NCBI RefSeq assembly: GCF_025766255.1
Contig: NW_026516728.1
Location: 62,001-126,000 of the forward strand
Origin: Zychaea mexicana
Lineage: Eukaryota; Mucoromycota; Mucoromycetes; Mucorales; Lichtheimiaceae
DNA: 64,000 nucleotides
Direction: 5' to 3'
Shown: piece by piece, positions 36,421-47,279 of the stretch
Position numbering within the stretch: the stretch's first letter is position 1
How the letters are laid out: each line of letters starts with the position of its first letter
Made by a program: the position numbers and the translations under genes
Notes under the pieces: model-generated
The model's database searches: none
What the model was told of the DNA's origin: nothing
What the model saw: the letters and a program-made list of their open reading frames with translations, nothing else

Positions 36421-37913
36421 CTACCCTCCAACACTACTTGCCACACTACTCGCTTCTTCTGTACTCTCCCGTCTCTCCTCTCTTTCTTCTCTCCATATGT
36501 ACTCTCCCCCATTTTTTTGTTTCAACTCTTCTAATTCAATTGACAGTCGCAAACGTTTTATATATCGCGCGTCGTGTTCATGGTGCAGCCGTTGCATGCG
36601 TTCTTCATGTGCCATTTCTTCGCGTCGAGTCTGGGCTCGCATTTTTTCGATCGCAAGGTCCAACTGCTTTTGACGAGTCTTGTGTATTTCAACGTGAAGA
36701 CGCGAACGTTCAGACATGAAACTCTCAGTAAAATCCATGCTAAAAAAAAGAAAGAAACAAAGGAAATATTCGGTCAATAACAAACATCTGTATATCGTAT
36801 AGCCCACCGAAATGAGCATTTCAAAAGCTTACGTTTCATCATCCACGTGAAGTCTAGGTCCCGAAGCTTCTCGAACTTCTTCACCAATAGCGTCATCGCC
36901 TCGCTGTGATTGATTATCGCTCTCGTCCACTAGCCCACTCAAGCTATCCATTTGGATTTGAGAGTTGGCACCGATGCTGTCGCCGAATATATTCTCGCAA
37001 TCTTCCCATAGAGGCCACTTAAATTTAACGTAGGCTTTTTTTATATACAGTTTAGTATATACAATGCAATAGGCGTCCTTGTAGATATAATACCACTATA
37101 TCTGAGCTTACCTTCCCATGTCATATGTGAGTGTAGACCGCCAGGAACACCTTGACCGGACTGGAGATTTTTTTCTCTCGTGTCCTTCTCCCATTTGTCT
37201 CGCAACCAATCTACCTTGGTGAGTACTTGTTGTTGTGTGTAAGATGCGGCAAATATGGTCCGGCTGATAGTTGCAGCGGTCGACGACTTGTTTGCAAAAA
37301 ACCGCTGCTTCCTTTCTGCTACTGCCTTGGCAAGTTTCTTTATATCTTCACTCGTCCAATTGGCTCGTCCTAAAACACATATTCAAACGATAAACAAATG
37401 TATTGACGACAACAATTATTAACTAAACAAAAAGAAATGTCCTATACCTGACGTAGTTGTAGTTGGTGCGGTTGCAGAAGGTACTGTTGCTGCTGCGCTT
37501 GAAGAGGCTACTGCTGGCGTAGTAGCTGCCGTAGCAGGTACTGATGAAGTTGTTGAATGGCCAGCCATCATAGAATCTGGTACGTGCGTTGCCGATTGTG
37601 ATCTTGAAGACTGTGCGATTTGCTGGTCACCAGGTGGTATCGATGCTTCTTCGGCCTGCGCGGGCGGTGCTGGCAGCAAAGGCACTCCTCCTGTTTGTGT
37701 CTGTGTCATTGGAGAAGGAGGGTAATGAGGAACTTGTGAATATGGGAATGATGGATAAAAAGATGCAGCACCATGCATCACTCCATACGATGGGCTATTT
37801 GTCGGTACACTGTTGTCTACGAGGCCGTCCTGCTGCGAACTTGTTTGGGCACTGGTTTGGGGACCATTTTCAGGGTTGTTTGGAATGCGGACACTGAATC
37901 GATGTTGTGCCAT
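36421..37913 (-). CDS. Myb/SANT-like DNA-binding protein of the Harbinger element
   Basis: Autonomous PIF/Harbinger elements carry a second Myb/trihelix-like protein that helps the nuclease enter the nucleus and bind the element ends. Exons on the minus strand are 37448-37913, 37111/37112-37369, 36833-37034 and 36421-36739; all phases fit, giving 414 residues. The N-terminal 150 residues are Pro/Gln/Ser/Thr/Ala-rich and disordered. The Myb/SANT-like domain follows, with ANWTSEDIKKLAKAVAERKQ, VDWLRDKWEKD and KWPLWEDCENIFG. An acidic linker (GLVDESDN, DDAIGEEV) leads to a C-terminal charged coiled coil rich in Arg, Glu and Gln (about residues 310-414). The gene is convergent with the transposase, with only 69 bp between stop codons. 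A GTAAGT donor in the leader (about 37937) may mark an untranslated first exon. Confidence 0.85.
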
Positions 37914-38682
37914 AATTGATTGATATTTTTGGTACTTACCTTCCGTCACTTACCTGGTCATATTATATATGTTACGTCGAGTGAAACCGGGTGCAAACGG
38001 GGCTCAATTGCACGCCGTATATGTACATGAAGGAGAAAAGACGAGTGGTCCATTAGGTCGAGAGTCATGACTGCGCATAAATGAGTAAAAATGAGTGGTT
38101 AGTTTGAAAGGAAAAAGATGTTTACCCTGGGAATATACTTACATACATACACTTATTAAAAGAAAGGAAAAGGCCATACGCGATTGATTGGTCAGACTAC
38201 GGTAGAAACCAGGAACGGGAAGCAATTGGTTAGTATTTTAGTGAAACCGGGAACAGAGAAGTTTTTTCCAAAGCTGATGTAAAAAGACGAAGAACTTGAA
38301 TGTACAAGAAACGGCATTTACGTATTATATTTTGAACACGAACGAAGATCATTGTCCAACTCCAAATCAAAAATTGTTAAACTGATACAAAATCTTCTAT
38401 TCAATGTTTATATTAGCATAATCGAAATGTTGTTTGTAGAAACAAAGCCCCAGGTTGTTGTTTGTTTGCTGCTGCCTCAAAAGTTTTTTTATTTTTTGCT
38501 GCACTATGAGACAAATTAACGTCAAACAAGATTTTTTGAGTTTTTCTTTTACTTTTTTACATGACATAGCAGAAAAATAGAAAGGTTTATAGTAACCTTA
38601 ATCAATATGTCCTTATATACTAGTGTTATGCCTTTTATTTCATTCTGATGTGTATAGTTTATTGACGTTTTGTGCTCTTCTT

Positions 38683-38726
38683 TGCATTAACCGGTGTAAT
38701 AATTGATCCGTAATGCATTAACCGGT
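38683..38726 (+). repeat. paired 13-bp direct repeats near the right end of the Harbinger element
   Basis: TGCATTAACCGGT occurs at 38683-38695 and 38714-38726. An 11-bp GTGAAACCGGG is also duplicated at 37981 and 38241. These could be binding sites for the element's own proteins. Confidence 0.55.
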
Positions 38727-38880
38727 ATATTCGTAGGGCCGAGAAACCTACTAAAACAGGTATCTTCAGAAACGTATCTGCATCAAAGACGGTCCAGCTA
38801 TTTTGCTGAATTTTGCTGGGGGCTTAAAATTCCGCTACCCAATTAAAATTATTTATTTTTTTTGTGAAACCTGTGATATC

Positions 38881-38908
38881 CCAGGTCCAACCAACTTTGA
38901 CGAGGCCC
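38881..38908 (-). repeat. right terminal inverted repeat of the Harbinger element
   Basis: 28 bp identical to the inverse of 33996-34023, followed directly by the ATT target duplication. Confidence 0.95.
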
Positions 38909-41900
38909 ATTATATAGAAAATCACTTCGTAGTTCATTACATGAATTTCCCTAAATAAACTAAATCGCCCAAGATACTATACATATAGCATCAAGCACTT
39001 AACGCTCCTCTTGCGCTGTTTGGATCATGTTTATCGCATGGAAAAATAATGCAGTACAAACGTACTCATATAGGGCTGCACTTCTGTTTTAATCGTGACC
39101 AAGGGCTTTTTGTTATTTATCCAATATAGACATTTTTTAGTTAATTACAGTCATCATTGCACGTCGTTGTACTATCGATTAGTGTCATACCCAATTCTGT
39201 ATTTATTAGTAACAAAAGAGCTACACATACTACATTTTTCAAGGGAGTAATTGATTAGTCGAAGGTAAACCTTCTTTAAATACAAGTAAACTACCATCAA
39301 ATACTATGTGGCTGCTATGATAAGATTGAAATACTGCTCCCTGGTTCATTGCCGATGTGGTGCTGACAGCAAGCTATTTAAAATAAAACCGTATCTGCAC
39401 GTACGTTTTTTTGCTGTCAAACAAAAGCCTTGGATATATCATATATTTATGATATGCAATGCAATCATGTTTATACACAGAGGAACGTGCATATGTATAA
39501 TGGTCATATGGTATTCTTTTACAAGCTTCCATAACTGCCTACATACTTTCCATATAGCTCAACATCGCTGTACATATAATTGATTGATCTTGATTTGTGA
39601 AAACATGCTACAAGTGGCAGTCATACAAAAGGCAGTAATTCGTAGGATAGTGCCGCAGCTCAAGAGTGCTCGCGCGGGAGTGAGTATTTGGTTTTCTTTC
39701 CCGGTCTTTATCAATTGGCTCCATTTTGTATCGGCTTTTTTGAGACTTAGGGTAACATTCGATTTTGAAATTCGAGACCCGCCAGAAGTAACTGTATACA
39801 TATAATGCTAACCTTTGTTGTTAGTTGTCACCGATAAAACCGTGATACACTAGAGTGTATTGTGTGAGGCGCTTAACTTGATGCGATTATATATCGGATT
39901 ACCACCAGCAACTACCCTTTCATAACTTTCTTTCTCCGAGCCCATCATTTTGTTTTATTGATATAGCTGAACATTAGGGGATTCAGGGACCAGTGTAACG
40001 TTTCATAGAGAGTTTGTTCACACATGCAGCTGAAGATCAACCCAGTTGGCTGACGAACGGTTGATAGTATAGGCGATGTGAATAATATCTATAACTTAGT
40101 GTTGATGTTTGTTCAGAGTTAAGACGACGACAATGAATGTTGAGAACGTCTAGAAACCTTAGAAGGCCGCATAACGAATATATCTATTTAAAGAAACCCG
40201 AAATGCGCTAAACAAGCTTTGATCGACAATAAGCTAGGGCGTTAGGCGAAGATAGAGTACTTGATTTTTGTTGGATCAAAAAGATATCGATCTTTTTTTT
40301 GCCTTTTACCCAAAAAACATCGATGTCCGACTAGAAGAAAAAAAAACACATCATTACCATGAGCGTCATCGCCATGCAGCACGCGTAGTGCTCACACAGG
40401 ACGGCATGATAATAGTGTGGTTGGCATTGGAAAATCTCACTTTCCTCTCGCACACACACGCCATAGTGTCAAACTCAGCAAACTCTAATGGCTGCACCGA
40501 TGAAGTCAGTAATAATAACTGCTGATAACATTTTCCTTATTGAGATTCAAGTATAAGTTTTTAATCATACAGCGGACAAAGATAAATGCTAGTATCTTAC
40601 TGGTTCTCGCCCTAAGTCGACGTGGGAAGTGTGTATCAGAAGGGGAAAGGAAGAGCGAGAACGGAATAGAATAGCTGAATATCATTTTGGCGGGAGGAAC
40701 AGTTCAGAGCCTTTTTTCTTTTGGGAAAAGTGAGATATGATAGCGCAACATCACACTTGCTGTAATATGTATGTAAGGTATGACATCGTTTATTTGTTGC
40801 ATTTTCTTCATGGACATACATTACATTACATATCTTTAGCCACTCACGCCCTCGTGGACTTTTCCTGTTTCCCGTTTCTGCAAGTATAATGCTTCATATG
40901 TTGTTATCCTATGATCATAACAATAACAGTAGCAATGGTAGCAGAGCTTCCCACAAGGTCAGTGCAGACTGCAGGTAGAGAGACTTGGTTCACAGCTCTA
41001 TAGCTGAGTTGATCTTTGACTTTTTGTAATCATCAACAAAAATTCTACAACAATTAATATGATCTTATTGATTATCACGCCCTTTTCGCATTTGCCTGAA
41101 ACTGTCTATTTCTCCGATAGAGGTGAGTGAGTGTATGTGTGTTGTGTGTGTGTACACAAGCTTGTCGTATGTATGTCATTCCAAGTTTAAGGAAAAGGAA
41201 ATCGTTTTGACAATAAGCTTTTCATAAGCAATGAACCTTTGCGGAATGCGGCTTTCTGCTGTTGTTTCCCGAATTAAAACTTTTTTTTTCTGAAAGTGAG
41301 GAGGCTGAATTTTGTTGGAGATAACAAAGTAAGTTTAAGATTAAAGTTTTTGTGCTACCAAATGATGGCATACGTAATGCATGACCCACAGCAAAGACAA
41401 ACAACAAAAATTTAAGCTTAATTTTGGTCATGCGGTTGACGGAGCAGGAAAAAGCAACAACGACAGGAAGTAGGTGCTGATGATAGTGTGGTGAAGCAAT
41501 GATGCGCCCTGTAAAGTATTGAGCCAGAGGACTTCCAGCTAAAAGAAAAGTAAATAATGCAGGCCTGTAATTGTTTGGCACACGTTTACCGGGAATAGCA
41601 TCATCATCGTCATAGCCACCGCACATAGTATGGCCTTTTGCATACTAGTTAAAATCATTATATGAGCTCATCACCAACGAATATAAAAGGGGTTGTCGTG
41701 AGCTTGCAAGGCAATAGCACTATTTCTTTCTCATGCTCCATGGAATATACATATGTTATCACTCTTTGTATAAGCCTGTATGCGTAGCTACTAGTTTAGC
41801 GTGAGCAATAATATGTTTGTTGAGCTCATTATCGCCTTGTCGTGGTACGGTGAATCAGGCACACAGGTAGACAACCCACATTCATGGAAATGGTGTTCTT

Positions 41901-42916
41901 TCTTTTCCTTTATAATAGGATCGATGCTAGTAGCAGGAGACATTGATGCAAGTAATACAGTGCATCAGGCTACTTGTCAGTGATGGAAAATGAAGAAGAA
42001 GTACACTTAGAAATCCGTCCATGAGATCTAATAAAAATCATAATCAGGAACGTTCCCAATGTTCCTCCTTCTATTATCATCTGCAGCAGCAGCAACATTG
42101 TCATCAAGCACATCACGGGAAGAAGGTGCTAGATGTTTACGTTCTCTGATACTAGTGAGATGCTGATGATGTAACTCGCTCTTTGACCACCTTACAAACT
42201 ATTTGGGATCATGTGCATAGAATAGTGCAACGCGAGTCCTAAGTTATGAAAAACTTGACATTGGTCAAGAAGAAACCTGCATTAAAGGAGTAGTAGCTAC
42301 AAGCAGGTTGTAGGTGGTGGCGATGTATCAATAAATGGCAAAAATCTGGGGTATACAAAGTCTTATACGGTCTTCGTGTTTGCGAACAAGCGTACAAACT
42401 TTTTCTCAGGCAGCAAATAAAGGAGGTGGGAGGCCATTGTCGAACATGTCCAAAACAGGTAACCTTTCAATAGCCTTTTTCTCCGGGTAACCGCCAGCAG
42501 TCTACTTAGTGCAGAAGTTCAGCTTTTAATATGAGAACGCAAAGCTTGCATCGATGCATGTATGTACTGGAGGGGCTGATGTGGAGAATGCATCGCATTG
42601 GCATGGCGGGAAGAGGGGGACTAGACCCAATCATGGACCGTATCGAATGTTAGTCGATAATTGAACGCGCGCCTCTGTCAGTTGTTTCAGACGACTGGTT
42701 CAATGCCACGCGACAACGAGATGAGTGAGAAACCAAAGACATCGTGGAGTATAAAATGACGGCCGTTGGATCGATAATTTTTTCTTTTCTTTCAATTTAT
42801 CACATCCATCTTTTCTTCCTTTTTACTGCCGTTATCCGCACTTTTCGTATATTGGTTGCTACGCACACTCTCTCTCCTTGCTCCCAGCAACCTATCAAGC
42901 AAACCGTATCATCACC
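38909..42916. other. 4 kb intergenic between the transposon and sulfate permease C
   Basis: No supported gene. A TATAAAAGG box at 41682 lies inside a motif that recurs at 57 kb (see findings) but no gene follows. A minus-strand frame at 41222-41626 and an alternative reading beginning MQKAILCAVAMTMMMLFP look faintly like a small secreted or membrane protein, without recognised similarity. Copy C's TATA box is at 42750. Confidence 0.5.
42750..42756 (+). promoter_or_regulatory. TATA box of sulfate permease C
   Basis: TATAAAA 167 bp upstream of the ATG, followed by a T/C-rich leader. Confidence 0.5.
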
Positions 42917-45581
42917 ATGTCAACGACGGCTTACGTCGACAGCCCTCCACCCAACTACATACACCAAGTGCGATCTGAATTTCGGCGATTCCCGGATCAT
43001 GCTCGATCGTACTTCTCGGACATGCTGCCAATCATCAACTGGCTGCCTAAGTACAATCTGCTGTGGTTGTGGGGTGATCTCATTTGTGGAATTACTATTG
43101 GCGCCGTTGTTGTCCCACAGAGTATGGCGTATGGTAAGCATCTCATTGGTTGGTTCATTTGACACTTTTTTATCCACTTTTCCCGCTGACTTTCTTGTGT
43201 TACAATAAAGCCAAAATCGCCTCCCTCCCGCCGGAATATGGTCTCTACTCCAGCTTCGTTGGCGTGGTCATATACATGTTCATGGGCACTTCCAAAGATA
43301 TCAGTATTGGTAAGTAAATGTTGCTGAGCGATGCAAGAGTTAAAAGAAATTCACCATCATGCATAACCCTAACTCTGTCTCAATTATTTGTGGGTGGGGG
43401 TTTGTTTGTTGGCTGCAGGCACTAGTGCGATTATGTCTCTGCTGTTTAGTCAGATTTTCCTTGGCATCCAAGCAACGCCTGAGTTTCAATCTGGCGAATG
43501 GACCACGCATCAGTTTGCCGTCACTATGGCGCTGTTCGCAGGCATCATTTCGCTAGGCCTAAGCGTGCTACGACTGGGCATCCTTTTTCATTTCATTTGC
43601 CAACCCGCCGTTGCTGGGTTCATGGCCGGCAGTGGCTTGACCATCGTCATCAACCAGTTCAGCAAAATATTCGGCGTCTCTAACATCAACACAAGCGAGG
43701 CCCCCTATCTTGTTTTCGGCAAGACTCTGATCAACTTGAACCACAGCACCGTCGATGCCATATTTGGCGTGCTATCACTTATTTGGTTATATGGCGTCCG
43801 CTACCTTTGCCAGTATCTGACCAAACGCTATCCACAACATGCCCGCAAATTTTTCTTTTTCAACATTAGCCGCAACGTTGTCGTTATCGTTTTTACAACG
43901 TTCTTGTCGTGGCTTATCAATCACTTTGGCCACTACGAAACTAGCCCCTTTGGTATCCTCGGTCCTGTACCAGCCGGGTTTCAAAATATGGGAGTTCCGG
44001 AAATCGACTCTGGACTGGTGGCCGAGATCATGCCCAACATCCCTAGTGTGGTGACCCTTCTTATCATGGAACACTGTTCCATCGCTACCAGTCTGGGCAA
44101 ACAGTCTGATTATCGAAGTAAGTCCAGAGATTGCATCCGTTGAGAATATCCCCTTTTTTCTATGAGAGTAAACACTAAATGCATATGTACGATTATTTTT
44201 AGTCAATGTGAATCAGGAAATTATGACCATTGGATTAACCAATATCTTTGGCTCCTTTTTCTCTGCATACCCTTCGACTGGAAGTTTCTCACGTTCGGCC
44301 GTTACCTCCAAGTCTGGGGCTAGAACACCGTTGACCAACATCTTCGTAGCCATCATTGTCGTCTTAGCGCTTTATGCATTTACACCTGCATTCCAATATA
44401 TACCCAATGCTAGCCTTGCTGCAATTATTGCGCATGCTGTGACCGATCTGATTGTGGGCCCCTCCGTCTGGCGTCGTTTTTGGCGCTATCATCCATCCGA
44501 ACTCGTCATTTTTGCAGCTGCATACATCATTGCATTGTTCACGCGCATTGATATTAGTGTTTATGTACCCGTCGGCCTGTCATTGATTGTGCAGCTCTAC
44601 CGAAGTGCGCGCCCTGAATATGCAATCCTTGGCCGCGTGGCGATGAACCCTGCTTGTGACAGCGAAAAAAAGGATGCCATTCAAACTGACTATGACGAAC
44701 TGGCCGACTGCAGGTTCTTTTCCTTTACTCATCCGACTCTGGGCCATTGCGTTCGGCCCATCGCCCCTGGCATTGTGGCGTTCCAACCGCGCGAGAACAT
44801 GCTGTTTGAAAACTCCGTGTACTACTCTGAAAAGCTGTTGGATGAAGTTCAGAGTACCACGCAGCGTGGTAAACCGCTTGCTGAAAAGATAGGCGACCGG
44901 CCTTGGAACGATACAGGCGATACGGAAAAGGGACCGGACAAGCCATTGCTTCGTGCCATCATCATTGATATGACTGGAGTGCATCAAATGGATTATTCGG
45001 CCGCAGAGGACCTGAAGGCAACAGTAAAACAGGTCGATCGGTACTCTGGCAGGTCAATCCCATGGTTGTTTGTACTGAACGACTCGATGGCTGTCCGCAA
45101 AGGGTTACTGTATGCGGGATTCGGCACCCAACGACGCAAGGTTGGTGGTCCTTTCCGCTCGGATCTCCCGAAAAAGAAGAAACAAAACAATGCCGGGGAC
45201 AACAACAGCAGCAGCGAATCTGGAGACGAGAACGCTGGATCGGATGATAGCAAAGATCCAGGCAAAGCTCAGCAGCAAGTAATCGAGGATATTTACAAGC
45301 ACCATAGTTCCAGTAAAAACAATAACAGCGACGCTGCCGTGTCGTCCGACGATTGTGATTCGAGCTGCTGGTCCAACCAACAACGCTGTAACTGTGATAC
45401 CATTAGTCATGTCGACGATGTATATCCCTACTTTTTTGTCACTATGCGCGATGCTGCTTGTGCCGCCTATGTCTGCAATCTCGATATTCCTTCATCTATT
45501 GCATCTGAACACGCGCCTTCGGTTATAGACGAGGAAAAGGGACATAGTCAGCATCAGCAGCAGCATCAGGAGCAGCATTAG
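42917..45581 (+). CDS. SulP-family sulfate permease, copy C
   Basis: The third SulP paralogue. Exons 42917-43133, 43211-43309, 43419-44117 and 44203-45581 give 797 residues, with introns at the same sites and phases as A and B. The membrane domain shows [46 protein letters not shown] and [17 protein letters not shown]. The STAS domain shows [38 protein letters not shown], an Asn/Ser/Asp-rich insert and [18 protein letters not shown]; a His/Gln-rich tail ends the protein. Copy C is the most divergent of the three, for example Ser in place of Cys in GSFSRSAV and Pro in place of Ala in SVYVPVGLS. This suggests an older duplication and possibly different affinity or regulation. The reading frame is intact. 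Confidence 0.95.
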
Positions 45582-47279
45582 TGTATATTCTTCAATTGTT
45601 TTGCTTTATTCCCAATACCGCAAGTTTCTGTACATAATCATTTCATTCTGTCTCCTCCCTTCTTGTTCTTATACGTAGATTATACATACTTCTTCTATTC
45701 ATCTGTTCTTTTTTTCTATTATAATATACAGTATTGCTTCTTTTTTTCTATCAGACACAGTAAATCATGTTTCACAAAATGTGTAGTAAGGAATTGAACA
45801 GTTCACAACTGATCTCAAGTATTAGCTATTGTGCGCACTCTTGCGTTTCGTGGCCAATTCAGCTGCTCATACAATGGTGAGAATAATTGGGAGGAGTGTC
45901 GCTGGTACATATTTGCCTATATGCAGCGATTTGTTAAGAGCCATATTATATCATGTGGTCAAATGTTTGCATAGTAAAATAATAACCTCCACAATGCGCG
46001 CTTCTTCAAGACACTCTTGATACTGGTTGCCGGTCGATATAAGTCGACACAAAGAGCTATGATAGCAAGTCGAAGCCCCTTAGGCATTGATAATACAGTG
46101 GAAATCGTGCTGTGAGCTAGATGGGACGATTTGCTTCTCTAATACTGTACTAGCAGATGACATATCCGTGTAAGCAGTACTTTTCTGTGGTAACCGGGTG
46201 CTGATCCACTCTGCAGTTTGTTTTCTGGCATCCGGCCTATTTTAAAATAATAGTATGATAAGAGGGAATCGTGATCACCATATAGAAAAATAGACGGCAT
46301 ACAACGGTGAGCATTGAAGGAAAGATACACTTTAATCTGATTGTTCATCTCCTGCAGATGCATTGGCAATAGTTAATGTATACGAGAAGTTGTCATCGAT
46401 GTATACATATCAGCAGCGATATAGTGTGGTACAGATAAATTTCATGCCTGGATCGCCAATCCTTTTGTATACCGACATATTCACCCACACGCGCCATTCC
46501 TTAACATGAATATCGTCTTTACTCTCCTTTCTTTATTATATCCGTGATGATGATATAATTGGACCAGACTTAATACAAGGTGGTATAATGATCAAGATGA
46601 TGCTCATCAGATGCTATATCTTGATACTCAAATCAATATAAAACCAGGGTGAAGGAAGCACCCTTTTCTATACCAGAGTCGTCAGATTCAATGTAACCTA
46701 GATCTCGGATAAGATTGATTTCCCTAACCCGATTTGTAACCAAACGAAGGAGTGGTGATCAGAATGACAGTGCCGCACAATGAAGCGAGGCAAAAGAAAT
46801 GGATTGTGTCGTATTGTACATACTCCTCCTTTCGCTGCGATGAACGGCACGCAGCTTGTGCCGACCACGTCTTATGTTAGTACTGTCGCTTACACAGTTA
46901 GTAAAGTGAAAGCGAGTAGTATTATGACTTGGTTTTGTGTGAAGATGAGTGATCCGAAGGGAAGCCGAAAATGACTGTGCATACCTTACGAGCAAACACA
47001 CCCAAGCCAAAGAAAGCACGATATTATGTTTACGGATGGGCTATTTATCCGTTTCACCTTTTTTGAGAATTGATCGCAACAGCCAAAGAAGGTTAAACCA
47101 AAACGCACACATAAACTTTTGGGTTTCTTTTTGTGGATGTGTGTTGCTCCCGCACTCCACTTTTCTTTTCATTCTCTTTCCCATTGTACAGCTCTTATTG
47201 CTCACCACCAATCAAAAAACCATGCAAATTTGAACACTATCGCTTGCCTCATGGCGAAATCGCGCTCTCGGAAGCAATA
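45582..47279. other. intergenic between sulfate permease C and the MATE gene
   Basis: 1.7 kb with only short unrecognised open frames; T-rich 3' flank of the permease on the left and the probable MATE promoter (T/C-rich at 47100-47200) on the right. Confidence 0.55.

Larger units (their letters stand above)
33996..38908. mobile_element. complete PIF/Harbinger DNA transposon
   Basis: A 4,913-bp element bounded by perfect 28-bp terminal inverted repeats (33996-34023 and 38881-38908), both reading GGGCCTCGTCAAAGTTGGTT inward. It is flanked on each side by ATT (33993-33995 and 38909-38911), fitting the 3-bp target duplication of the superfamily, although TTA/TAA is usual. It encodes the two proteins that define autonomous PIF/Harbinger elements: a DDE nuclease (plus, 34840-36351) and a Myb/SANT-like DNA-binding protein (minus, 36421-37913), arranged tail to tail. 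Both frames are intact after splicing and the repeats are identical, which suggests recent insertion and possible activity. The element sits between sulfate permease genes B and C. Confidence 0.93.

Noticed and set aside
41222..41690. Minus-strand frame that could encode a small secreted protein (MQKAILCAVAMTMMMLFP)
   Set aside because: The signal-like start and the 134-codon frame are in different frames, and no downstream conservation is visible, so I did not call a gene.
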